Shown here: piece after piece, positions 12,601 through 24,600 of the stretch
Layout of the letters: each line of letters begins with the position of its first letter
How positions within the stretch are numbered: position 1 is the first letter of the stretch
Assembly: GCA_038501785.1 (NCBI GenBank)
Contig: JBAMJR010000189.1
Span: 4,239,501 to 4,303,500 of the forward strand
Direction: 5' to 3'
From: Myoxocephalus aenaeus
Taxonomy: Eukaryota; Chordata; Actinopteri; Perciformes; Cottidae
DNA: 64,000 bases
The notes under the pieces: model-generated
The model's input: the letters and a program-made list of their open reading frames with translations, nothing else
Database searches by the model: none
Told to the model about the DNA's origin: nothing
Made by a program: the position numbers and the translations under genes

Positions 12601-15600
12601 TGTTGCCAGGCACTGACTTTGGTGAAAGTGGTCTTCCTTCAATAGCAGACATAGCTAAGATGACCCAATCATCATCATCCGTGGCTACTGATTCCACTGG
12701 TGATGGTAGTGTGTTCTGTGTATCAGATACCAATGGTTCAGGTGAGTTCATTCCATAATCAGCTGTCTCTGCAATTTCAATTGATTCAGGGGAGAGTGGC
12801 CTATGACTAACGACAGGTAAAACAGTTTCAGATTCATCTCTAGATGCAGCTGCAGCAAGTGATAAAGCTCTATCTTCATGATTAACTAAGACTTGAGACA
12901 TGGAGTCATATTCTATATCCGGGCTCACCAACGTAGGTGAAGTGGATCCCTCCCCTACCAGTACGATAACTGAGTCAGGCGAGTTGAGACTGAATCCAGG
13001 TATGGGTGAATCAGGTGACAATGCTTTATATTCATTTACAGATCCTACAGATTCTGGGGATGATGACCTCTTTTCAAACGAATTTGATAAAAAATGTGTA
13101 GTTTTAAATTCCAAATCTGATGACACCAACTCAGGTGGTGATGATCTACATTGACAAGTGGTAAAAGACTCTGAGCTGGGGGAGTCCGGTGGAAGGCAAC
13201 ATTGTGCATTGATATTGCCACTAGATTCAGGAGATGATGATCTTATTTCATGGAAATAAGAAGACAAAGTCACATGTTCAGAGGATGTAAGAAAACACTG
13301 CATTGTTTCCAAAATGGCAGACTCAGGTGACGATGTGCTGTCTTCTATGTCAAAAGTGAATGATTGAGATGAGATGGATCTCTCACCACTACAATCACTG
13401 CCGAGTGATACTGGACTTCCAAATGGTCTTTTGTTTGAAACCATTGGTGTCAAAGGCCTTTCCTCTGCTTCTGATGTTAAGAGCACATAAGTATTTGGCA
13501 CACTCAGTAATGGTTGCACTGGGGCAGAAGCCTCAACATCACCACTTTCCCATGGAAAAATAGGCGGCGGAAGGGGAGACAAGGGCCTAAACTGAGGTAT
13601 TGGAGAATCATATGCAAGAACATTCAGCTCATTTACTGACGATGCTGATTCCGGTGATGTGGCCCTACTCTCTGTCAGTAATATTGCTTCATCGGTCACA
13701 CATTCAGGTGAAGATGATCTACTATGAACTAAGCTATGAAGTTCACAAATGGTTGTATCTGTGGATTCTGGTAAACATGATCGGGATGCTTTAATGTCAG
13801 GTTTAATCTCGACAGAGACTACAAACTCATTTTCATTCCGTCTGAATGACAGTGTTTTCTCAAAGCTATATTCTGCTCCCAATATACCTGGCATATCATC
13901 ATCTACTGAATGAACATCTAGCTGTTCCAAATTTGAGTCATGTGACACCTGAATGAAGGCCGTTGATCTTATGAGCTCTGGCATTTGAGACATTAAACCT
14001 GGATTGGTACAACTGACATCACAGGGACCTGCTAATGCCTGAGTGGCAGTGTCGATTTGATTCATGCCATTAAGGGATTTTACAATAAGGTCGCGTGAAA
14101 TTGAGACATGGGAAACGTCAATCTCAAGCAAAGCGTTCGAAACATCTTCATCAATATTTGTGTGTCTAGCAGCTCCCTCAACCTCATCTGTTCTGACTCT
14201 AGCCTGTATTGTGTCTTCAGAAGATGTATCCATAGGCACCAGAGACAAATCCTCACTATCTGAATCCATCAACTCAAAATCATATCCATACAAGACTTTA
14301 TAGAGTCGATGTGAAACTTCATTCATGTGTCTTCGGGCCATTTGTTTGGTCAGCATGGATTTTGTCACAGCATTAGTGTAACCAGAAGGAGGCACAGAAG
14401 GAGGCCCAGAAGTAGGCGGAGTAGACAGTTGTTCACTTGTAGGTTTTGTTGAGCAAATCTTTTCAGGGATCTCATCGGTTTCCATAAACTCCATAGGCAG
14501 TTTCCAGAAGTCTTGCTCAGCTTGATCACACTCAATCAAGCTATCCCCAAAATCGGTCATAGACAATGGTCGACTCTTGCATACACCTGTTGGAGAACTA
14601 TTGGATGACTCTTGCCATGGTGACAAATAATGAGTATTGTATTCAGAATGGATGGTTTGTAGACACTCCAAGCTCCACTCTTCTCCCCCCTCTGGCCCCC
14701 CATATCCAGCAGCCCCATCATCATCACATGGTTCAATAGTGGGGTAAGGCGGTGGGATAATCTGGGCGTCTAACATGGGTCCCACTTTGATCACAGGGTC
14801 TATCACATGGGATTGGAGGTTGTAGGGAGAGGTGCGGTACAATGTGAAGAAAGGACTTACTTGTTGAAAACTGCCTGTTTGTACCGTGTCTGTCAATTCC
14901 TCGTATACTCTATGTGATGAGCTGTAAAAGAAAATACAATATTCAGTCACAGGATAGCTGATGAATTGATAAATAGTTATATCAATTATCAATAGCTGAT
15001 AAGTCATACATCTAGTCAGAATTACAAGTATATTAAAAAGGAAGAATAAAAGATCTTTCAAGAAAAATCTGAAATGCTTCTTTTGAAAGAATATCTAAAC
15101 CGACTAATGCTGACATTTGCATATAGGTTTTTGAGCTGCAGTATGTGTTACAGTGTATTTATGAATTAGCTATAGCCTGCAAACTAAAGTCAGCAGTTGT
15201 ACTTTTTTCTATGGATGTTTGTTTGATAGGTCATTCGGCAATCTGAGGTGCAGTGCAACCCGTATCCATGCTTGTAGATGATTAGAAACAGAAAAGTGAA
15301 TGTAGCTATAGTCACACAAATTCAACTGTCCAGGTAACTTTTAACTTACTATGTTGTTTCCATCTCTTTTTGTAGTTTCTCTTTCTGGGCATTTCTAAGA
15401 AGGCCAGTTGCAGTGGAATCTGTTTCAGGTCGTCCCACTGTCTCGTGAAGTGATGACAAACTGGAGGACAGGTCCTCTGCTGACACCATGGGTACCTCTA
15501 GTCCTGAGCCTGGACTCCTACGTGCAGCCTCTGTACGCCTGCCTGGCCTGGGGCTGTCAATGTCTTCATGAAGGGCAGAGAAACCTGACAAACGATACAG

Positions 15601-18600
15601 TGCAGGCATACAGTATGAGTTGATATATCTGTTTGGTAAAAAAAACTCTGCTTCAAGTTAACATTGGCTTGTGTACCTTCACTATGATCCAATGCTATGG
15701 TCCGCTCTATTTCTGCATATGTATGTGATGATGTCTCCTCCTGAGTGGACTTGGTTATCTTAGTTTCAATAAGGTGAACTATGTCCATTCGGTTGATCTT
15801 AGTCAGTCTTTTGATCAGTGTTGATTCTGTTGAAACAGAAAACAGACTTCAAATTTCCGCACTACATTTTAATAAGAGCTTCTATTTTGTTAGTCATTAG
15901 TTATTAGAAATATTTATCAAAATGTGTTACTAACCTGTAGAATGATTTTCCTCACTCTCTGCCCAGAGTTTCAAAAGGGCATGGCTTTGGTCTTGCAGTG
16001 AGTTTGGGTTTTCAATCCTTATCAGATTAATCCTCTCCTCACTGAAGTCCAGTTCTCGTGCTAACTCTATAGAGAAAAAGAAGATATCATTATTATAATG
16101 ATTATGATTGAAATTTTTAAAATGATCTTTCTTACTGTATATCTGATGTATTTTTGATAGCTTGACCCCAGCTACTAAGGTGTGACTCACCAGTCCAGCT
16201 GAAGCCCAGGTGGTCGGCTATAATGGCCAACCGTTGCTCTTTTCTCTCTGCCTCATCCTGTGGATCTACTACAAATACCACCAGACAGCCATGAGCGGTC
16301 AGAGCCGCAAGTTATACTACATCACTAAGTCACATTCACAAATGGTATCCGAAAAAAAATATTCACTGGCTTTCTTAAATCTTGTAGTACTGACAGTTTA
16401 TTTGGTTAACTTATGATAGATCTTGTAGTAGGACTATGATTGAGAAACATTTTAATTATTAGAAAATAAATTACATTACATGTGATTTTTAAAATAATTA
16501 ATTACTCTTTAATGTTTAAAAACGTTTTGTCACTAAGTTGTTTTCACAAGTTCCATAAAGCCTTTAAGTCAATCTTGAGATTTTCAACACACATAGAGGG
16601 AAAGAGAGACGTCATAACACACACACAAACACACCTCAAAAGACACATGTATTCTTCAACTACAAAGGGACTTAACTACAAGAGACAGAGAGGCAGCACC
16701 TTTACAGCTACAGTGTACTAATGAGGCACAAGAGATAGAGAATAGCCCCTGAAACTGGGGGGGATACCTTGACTTTGGACTTTATCATCTGGGAATCGCT
16801 GCATCTGTGTCTCCACAGGGTTGTCCCAGAGTGGTCTAATAGGAAAGACGTCTCCTGAGGGCGGGAACTGCATCTCCGGGAAAGTTTCTCTTTCTATGAT
16901 TGATGGATCAATGAGACTGCTCTCATCATCTGAGTTGGCGGCTGCAACCTCTTGTTCTTTCTCGGTCTCTGCCTGTGCCAATCTTGCCACAAGTTTTGCT
17001 GCTTCATCGCTGATCTCTTCAAAGAACTCAATGGACTGCTCACTTTTCTCTTTAGTGAGTGTTGATGAATGAGATGACTGACCACTTTTACCTCGGACTG
17101 GCAATCTGGACTGGAAGCCTTTATACTTTGCTGACTCAGAACTCAATGGGCGACCTTTTTCTTTTTTAGCAGAAGGCCTGGTAGACTCCCCCTCACAGAA
17201 GCTCTTGGCTTTGGAAGATGGTGTATTGGTTTTGATATCCACAGAGGGACCTGTGTCTGTCTCAGATTTTCTCCTTGAATCCTTTTTCACAGGGACCTTC
17301 AGTTTTTTGTCTTTGGTAGATTCAGCATGTTTCACAATTGTCTCAGTCTTGGGAGTGCTAGCCTTAATGGGAATTCTGGATTTAGATTCAGAAATGAAGG
17401 AGGCCTCTTTTTTAAGATTGGTTGAAGTGTTTGCATGAGATTGAGAGGGAATTCTGGATTTACCCCGACCTTGTTGAGCAGACTTAGCTTGTGTTTTGAC
17501 CGGAGTCTTTTTACCACTAGTGGGAGCACTTTGTTTGGACTTGCCTGTTGGTTTGGGCGCTTCTATCACTGACTGTGGTTCTTCTGGAGATGAATCAGAG
17601 GACTCTTGTCCCTGCTCAGAGTAAACTGACCTAGTGACTGTAGTTTCGGCTGTCTGTACAGTTGTAATCATTTGGTCAGGGGAACTTTTGTCTAAATCTA
17701 AACATCCTTTGTTTACATTTTTGTCTAGACCTTCAGGGGATGTCTGATCTTTCTTTGTAGGTTTGGCTGAAGCGGAAATGCCCATTTTAGGGATTTTAGA
17801 TTTGGAGGCATCAGCTTTAGAGGTTTGCTGATCACCTTCGCGTGGGGACTGAAGCTTAGAATCAGTTGCTTTGTTTGCTCTCTCAGTCTCCTCAGTCTCC
17901 TCAGTCTCCTCAGTCTTAACCTCTAGTGTTAGATTGAGGCCAACTTCAGGTTCTGCTGCTGATCTCCTACTTTCTTGTCTGGCCTCTTCTAAGAGAGGCT
18001 CATCTAAAGGCTGTTCACCTATCTGGAAAAAGGCAAATCCACCCCCCTCTTCCTCATAGCTCCTCTTAGTCATGTCAATAGCACCACTTCGGGTCATCTC
18101 AAAAAGCTTCCCTTCTTGGAATAGAAAAGGGTTGGGCTCACTGGTAGGAGTGCTCTCTTCTGTTGGGGTTCTACCAGGTGTTGTGTCTGGAGTTGCTTGC
18201 AGAGACTGACGGTCCACCACCAGATTCAGTATCTTCTGTTCCTCCTCTTTTACACGAGCTGCAAAAGCGGCGTCATCCTCCCGCATGGCAGACCATGAGT
18301 CAGTTTCTACCCTTGCAGTGACTCCTTTTGACTCAGTTCTGGGAGGCTCCAGTGCCTCATCCTCCTCCTCTGTGTCATCATATATGCAGACCTCCGGTTT
18401 GAACATTTCCTTAGTTTGACCTGTGGCAACAGCTGCACTGCATCCCGCCTCCGGTGCTCTTGGAGGGTCCTTTTTATCTCCTTTCACCTCATCTGTTACA
18501 TTGCTAACTTGTTTTAACTTAACACTTAGCTCTTGGCCATCATTATCATCTCCTTTGTTGTCTCTTGACTTCCTTAAACTCTCCTCCTTTTGCTCATCAG

Positions 18601-21600
18601 TCCTGTTTTCAGTGTATTTTACAAGAGCCTTTTTGGCAGTACAGTCTTGATCCGCTTTTACAGATGGTGGCACTATTTGATCCTGTGCAGTTTCCAGTTT
18701 TGATTTTGAATTGGTCTGGACTGAGACAGAGTGAGGCCCCTCTGAACTAACAGTGTCTGTTCTTGTTGTGCTCTTGACCTCTTTGCTGTGGGGTCCATCA
18801 TGCAAACCTGCTGAAAAAGGAGAGGGAGGTTGTACTTTAATATCGGGATCAACAAAAAGAGCTAACTCTGAATCTTCAGTGGGTCTATTGAGCCCACATT
18901 CCCTTTGTGAAAGCTTCTCACTTGTGTGCTCTATTGTTTCATAGCTGTCATCCCCTAGTTTGGCATTTGCTGTGGGAAACACATCTTTTCTAGAGTTCTT
19001 TTTGATCCTTGCGTCTTGTTCCATTTCATCAAATGTTTTTATTTTGGCTGCCATCTTAAACATCTCTTCCTCTGGAGTGATTTTTCTTTTAGCTTCATAG
19101 CTGTCTGAGGTATCCTCTTCTTCTTGGTCTTCAGGGATGACAGCCGGTTTGGATGGAACAGAAAGGAATGTATAGTCGGGGGGTTTGGGGTTTACCTCAT
19201 AACTTACCTCTTCAGAACTGGGAGTATCAGGGGAGAGGGGACTCTTACCGGAACTTGTCAGCTGAGATGTCTGCTCACAACTGTCATCATCAGCACTAGC
19301 CTCATTGTCTCGAAGCAGCCTACCACGGAAAGCATCTTGGGGGAAGTCTGTAGCTTTGGAGGGATCTGGATGGCTAGAGAATTTACACGGTGGACCTAGA
19401 GTTGATTGGAAGGATGGGTAGCTTTTTTGCTCTACAGGGCTGCTCTCTAAGGAGTCATGGGGGGGTGATTCCTTGGTTGGGCTAGGTTCAATGGAATCTG
19501 GGGACTTATGGGAGGAGTTTTCTTCCATGAGAGGACTACCCTCTAGAGAGTCTCTGTGGCTTATTGTCAACGACTCATCAGCTAAAGGACTGAGAGAATC
19601 TGGGTCTTGTTTTAAAGGCAGCTCTAAGCTTTCATGACGCTGAGAAGAGGATCTAGAGGCTGGAGAACCAACTAAAGACAATTCTAGCTGATGATCAGGG
19701 CTCTCGTCATCACTAAGAAAAGTTTCTACAGTCTCTGAAATTCTCTTTGTAAGCTTTTGAGGTTTAGATGGCTTAGACTCACTCCTCCTAACAGATATGG
19801 ACTCACTTGTAGTGTGATCATCTGCAGCCTCGCTGGAAGAAACAGGGAGAGTCAATTCTGTAGACGGTTGGTCACCAGTTGTCCCTACACCAGAGTGTCC
19901 AGACTTCTCTGTTTCTAGAAATTCTTTTTTGACTGTTGTACCAGTTGCTGACAAAGTTGCAGAGGTCTGCTGTCCAGTTTTGGGAGAAAGACACAGACTG
20001 TCTGGGCTTGTGTCCGGAGTGGCAAGACCCTCATGTTTGTCACTCTCCTCAGAGCTCAAATGAGGGGTACCATCTCCAGAGCTGGCACTTAAGGAGTCTG
20101 CCACACCCTCATGTTTTAAGCTATCAGAGCTATCATCAAGACCACCATTTCCAAAGTCTGCTGTTTCCGTTAGCTCAGAATTAGCTGACTTGGTTTCTAT
20201 CTCTCTGTCTTGCTGAGTGGTCTCTTTCTTGCGAGGTTTGGAATCCAAAGATACTTCTCGTTCTTGAGAGACACGTGGGGTTATTGCTTTGGTCATGGAT
20301 TTTGACTGCATGGTGTCTAATCTTGTGGTTTTCTCTGTTTTTGACGTAGAGGATGTTTTGAGCTCGAATAGACCAGACTTTCTTTTAGAGGGGTCCTGTC
20401 CTGTTTGGAATGCTTGCATCAGCTCTTTAACTGACATAGTCTCCTCAAGTTTTTCAGATTCAGCTTTGGGGGATTCCGGGGGACCCTGTTTTGATTTAGG
20501 GCTTTCTTTGGCTTTTGGAGAGGGTTTGCTCATAATAGGCAATTGTGAGGCCTTGCTTCCAGGGACCTTTTTGCTTTTTTGCTCTGCCTCCACTTTCTGT
20601 TGTAAGGCTTTGACTTTGTCCTTTATTGATCCAATGGGAGTTTCTTCAACAACTGGGGATACAGGTGATGCTGGACCAGGAGCTGTAGGCAATCTCAGAA
20701 GAGCACCTGCCACTGTTGATTCTTCTGCCTGGCCCTGGTCCTTCCCCTTCCTTCTGACTGGCTTAGCAGCTGTTTTGTCATGCACCTTGGTTGGGGTAGT
20801 TGGCTTTGCACTTTTGTGTAGTACAACATCAGTGAATTCTTCTTGGACAGCTGGCTCTTTTTTAACTTTTATTTTGGAGCTTACTGGTGCATCCAGGAGG
20901 TATTCTTTAAGGTCACCGCTGTCCTTTATTGCTTTAGGTCTTGGAGCCCTGTTAGTTCTGCTTTCACGTAAGACAGGCTCTTGAGTTTCTAAGGCTGCCA
21001 TCGTTTTGGCTACCTCTATCTCACTGTCCGAGAGGAGAACCCACTCCTCGACCATCCTAGCTGCTTTTGCTGCTTCCCCTGCTGCCTCACCCTCATATGT
21101 TCCACTCCTCAGTATCTCACTGACTTTTTCTAGGTCCTCTTTGACTTTCTCTAAGTCCTTCTCCATAATTTCTAACGGCTCTCCAGAAACATCCTCAGTC
21201 CCTTTCTCTAGACCAGACCTTCCTAAAGAAGGGGATTTCTCTGTGGAGTCTGCAGTCAAGATGGCAGTCATTTTGATCAAATCTTGTTTCATCTCTGACA
21301 CGTCGGATAGAAGGTCTGGTTCTCGAATCAGCTCTGATTTCAGGACTGATGTCGGCGTCTCTTCATCTTCCATTTGGAAGAAGAACAAGTAAGGAATAAA
21401 GAAAATCAAAAATTCAAATGAAAGGAGACAGACATTGGAGAATGTGGTCAGGACAAGATTGGAGCACACTGCAGGGATCATAGGACAACAAATTCACAAA
21501 GGGTTTTACATCAGGGTATCAGGGTGTATACTGTCATATGTCTCTGGGGAACTGGGGAAAAGCAAGGGCTAAATAATATCGATGGAAAAGGATATGAGCA

Positions 21601-24600
21601 GGAAATAACTTGCATATACACTCAGCTCACCCATACTCACAAGACAAAACTATAGAACAAAACAAAAATACATAAAACAATGATTGAACAACCATGTAAC
21701 CAAGAAACTAAACAGTACAATAGACAACAAAGGAAACAAAGAAACAACATCAAGACATCTCAAGATTGCTCGGATGTATGACAAATGTCAATGTGATAAC
21801 AGGCAAAAATGGCTTGAAAACAACTTGATTTCTAGTTGTGTCTATCAAAGAAAGCCAGTGATACAAAATATAATGCTTTGCCATGCTTTTCATTGTATGC
21901 AAAGCAGATCATGTTTCAGGCGGAAAGAGGGTCTTTCGAATACTAAATAATCTTGGATAGGGAGGGGTAATATTTGAATTCCATTTGCCCTCCATTCAGA
22001 AATAGAACTATAATGCTATATAATTAAAACTGAAATAACAAAAACATAACATTCCAAAATCAGCACATCAGCAAAAGAAGAAATTAACTCTCATAAACAC
22101 GACATAGAATACAGACATACAAGCACACACATACACATTTATGTAAGGCAAGTTATTTCCATGCAAAGCAAAGGGAAGTGCTGATGGAAAGGTCTTGATG
22201 AAGAGTACATGGAGTAAATGTTTGTTCAGTGTAGTGATTTAATCTGCAATTAGTAGATGATAGGTGCTCATGATCAAGGGATGCTTGTTAATATGTCTTC
22301 ATTCAGTAATGCGGTGAGTTTTTGGTCCATTACAAAACAATTGCTATGACATAATGTATCAATCACCTATATTAAATATGCATAATGCCTTTATTACGCT
22401 TATATTAATGGAATTTGAATCAGTAGCATGTCATCCATGTATGTTTAATTTATAACATTGGTTCTTTTGTTATAATATTAATTTAAATGCTCAATTAAAT
22501 TGTATTCTTTTCTATTTTTGTATTTTACTCATTACTACATCAACAAGGTCACGCAGGGTGGAAAGGGAAGGATTAAAAAGGGGTGAAGAGGTTTACTACT
22601 CTTAGCTTTACAAGAGGACTACAACTGCCTCTAATCTCCTGGAACTTGGTGCTCTCGTAATAATTAGCACCTGGTTTCAGGAACTCAGAGCCTAAGCGCA
22701 CATGTGCACAAGCAATATTTTTTAGGAATTTGGATGACGAGAGGTACTAGCACAACCTTGGCACAGCATGGCACAAGAGAGGCAGCAGCAGTAGGAACAC
22801 ATTATTAGGAGGAGGAAGGCTGCATCAGCAGCTGAAGTTCATGGGCCTGTACTACGAAGCAGGGTTTGGGGTTAGAGAGGTAACTTCAGGGTAAACCCTG
22901 GATATACAGTCCTACAAAGGTGGTTCAATTCTTACTTGGTAAGTTCTGCTGCACACCTAATATGCTCTGTAGCAGGTGATGTTTGTGATAAGAGATAAAC
23001 TCTTATAAACACTTATAAAATAACTGACCCATCTAAAGCACACGGTCTGACTATAATTCCATGTGTGTATTCCATTCCCTTGATGTGTTGCAGATGTTCT
23101 TATGTTGATTTTTAAGTCCAAAAGTCAACATGTATGAAATAATTTTCAAACAGAATTGTATCTAATGAAATATTATTCTGCAGTCCATATTTCTTGATGT
23201 TTAATCTAACAACACAACATTACTGCTGTAAATAAAGTATTTACTATTGCTATTGATAACCTGCTGTAACACAATCATTTTCCAATTTGAGATGAATATG
23301 GTAAAATCTGTACATTATTGGTAAGAGTCTCGTCTCGACTGCCTTAATATCATTAAAAGTTGCAATAAAAAAAAAAATTGAAAGTTTTTTTTTTTTTTTT
23401 GAGAGAGGTCTGATTTTGTACTCAAAGACACTCAAAAAATGTGTTCTTGAGGAGTGTGCAGGTAAAACTCCCAATACAAGTAGGCAAATTGGATTGCGCT
23501 GCCTGAGCGACACAAACACCAGTTGTGTCACTCCACCCACCTCAACGCAAACAGGTTTAAAAACGTCACCGCAGAATGAATGCATTTACTTTTTAACTCT
23601 TTCACCAAATGTCAGATCTCAGATTGTGAGGGGGAAAGAGTTAAATTGAAGACAATCAGGCAGGTGTGAAATTTTGAAAAAAAGGAAAATAAAATATGAG
23701 TTCAGCCTCAGGAGAAACATAACTTTGACATGGGTAGTTTGTGTGACAGGACAATAATACATGAAGCTTAAAGGACTTTGAAAAGATGTATATGGTCTAT
23801 AATTTAGCTAAGGGCTACGCTGGTCAGTGGATTAATCTGGTTATTCCTCTACACACTTTGTTTAACACCATCTGACTAATCACTCACACAATATCATTGT
23901 TATTGTCATATTAGTTTGATCAATAAAGGCATGCAGTATTATTATAGATACAAACTATTTTAGTACATCTTATAGAGTAGAATGAAATTGAAAAAATGGT
24001 CTTACATTTCTGTAGTGTTCTGCCGGTCTGGAAAATAACATGGAAAATGGACCACAGTTAGTCTTGTTTCATCCACTCATATGTGCCGAATATTATAAAA
24101 CTACTTCTACTATTACAGCTGCTACTTTAGAAAAATAACTCAGGACACACATAACACACCAGCAAAAATGAGCTATGACAAATCATAATCTAATATACTA
24201 CAAAAAATAAACAAAATAGATCTAAAATATAATATTTGACTACTTGTGAACATGTCCTATATTTAGTCCTCATGACAAGACATTGGACAGGATTGCAGAG
24301 CTAGTAGAGGGAGGGGGAAGCAGTGGCTGCTTTTACCTCTTCCTCTTGGTCTGAATCGGACTCCTTTTTGGAGCAAGAAGCAGCGTGAAGCAGAAAGATG
24401 TGCACATAGAAACAACAGCAACATTAACAGGAGAAAGAAGACAGTGGGCAATGTATGGTTACCAAAGCAACAACAAGTCAGTGTGATTTCATGGAGAGCT
24501 CGAGAGGTCTTTAAAGCTGCATTACACAAAAATTCTGGATATAAAACCAGAATCATCCAGGTAGCCTCAATTACACTTTGTTTTTGTTTTTTTCAGCATG

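Noticed and set aside
4336..14303. Other plus-strand ORFs across the giant exon, up to 188 codons.
   Set aside because: Antisense to a long biased reading frame; no splice context, no known protein.
4292..14921. Possibility that the giant frame is a retroelement polyprotein or an accidental open intron.
   Set aside because: No polymerase, integrase or nucleocapsid motifs are seen. An accidental 3,500-codon frame in AT-rich DNA is implausible, and its phases match the flanking ankyrin exons.
16191..16248. Acceptor CCACAG for the first death-domain exon.
   Set aside because: In the required phase it gives an immediate TGA; the upstream TTTGTAG gives the conserved DPQDE.
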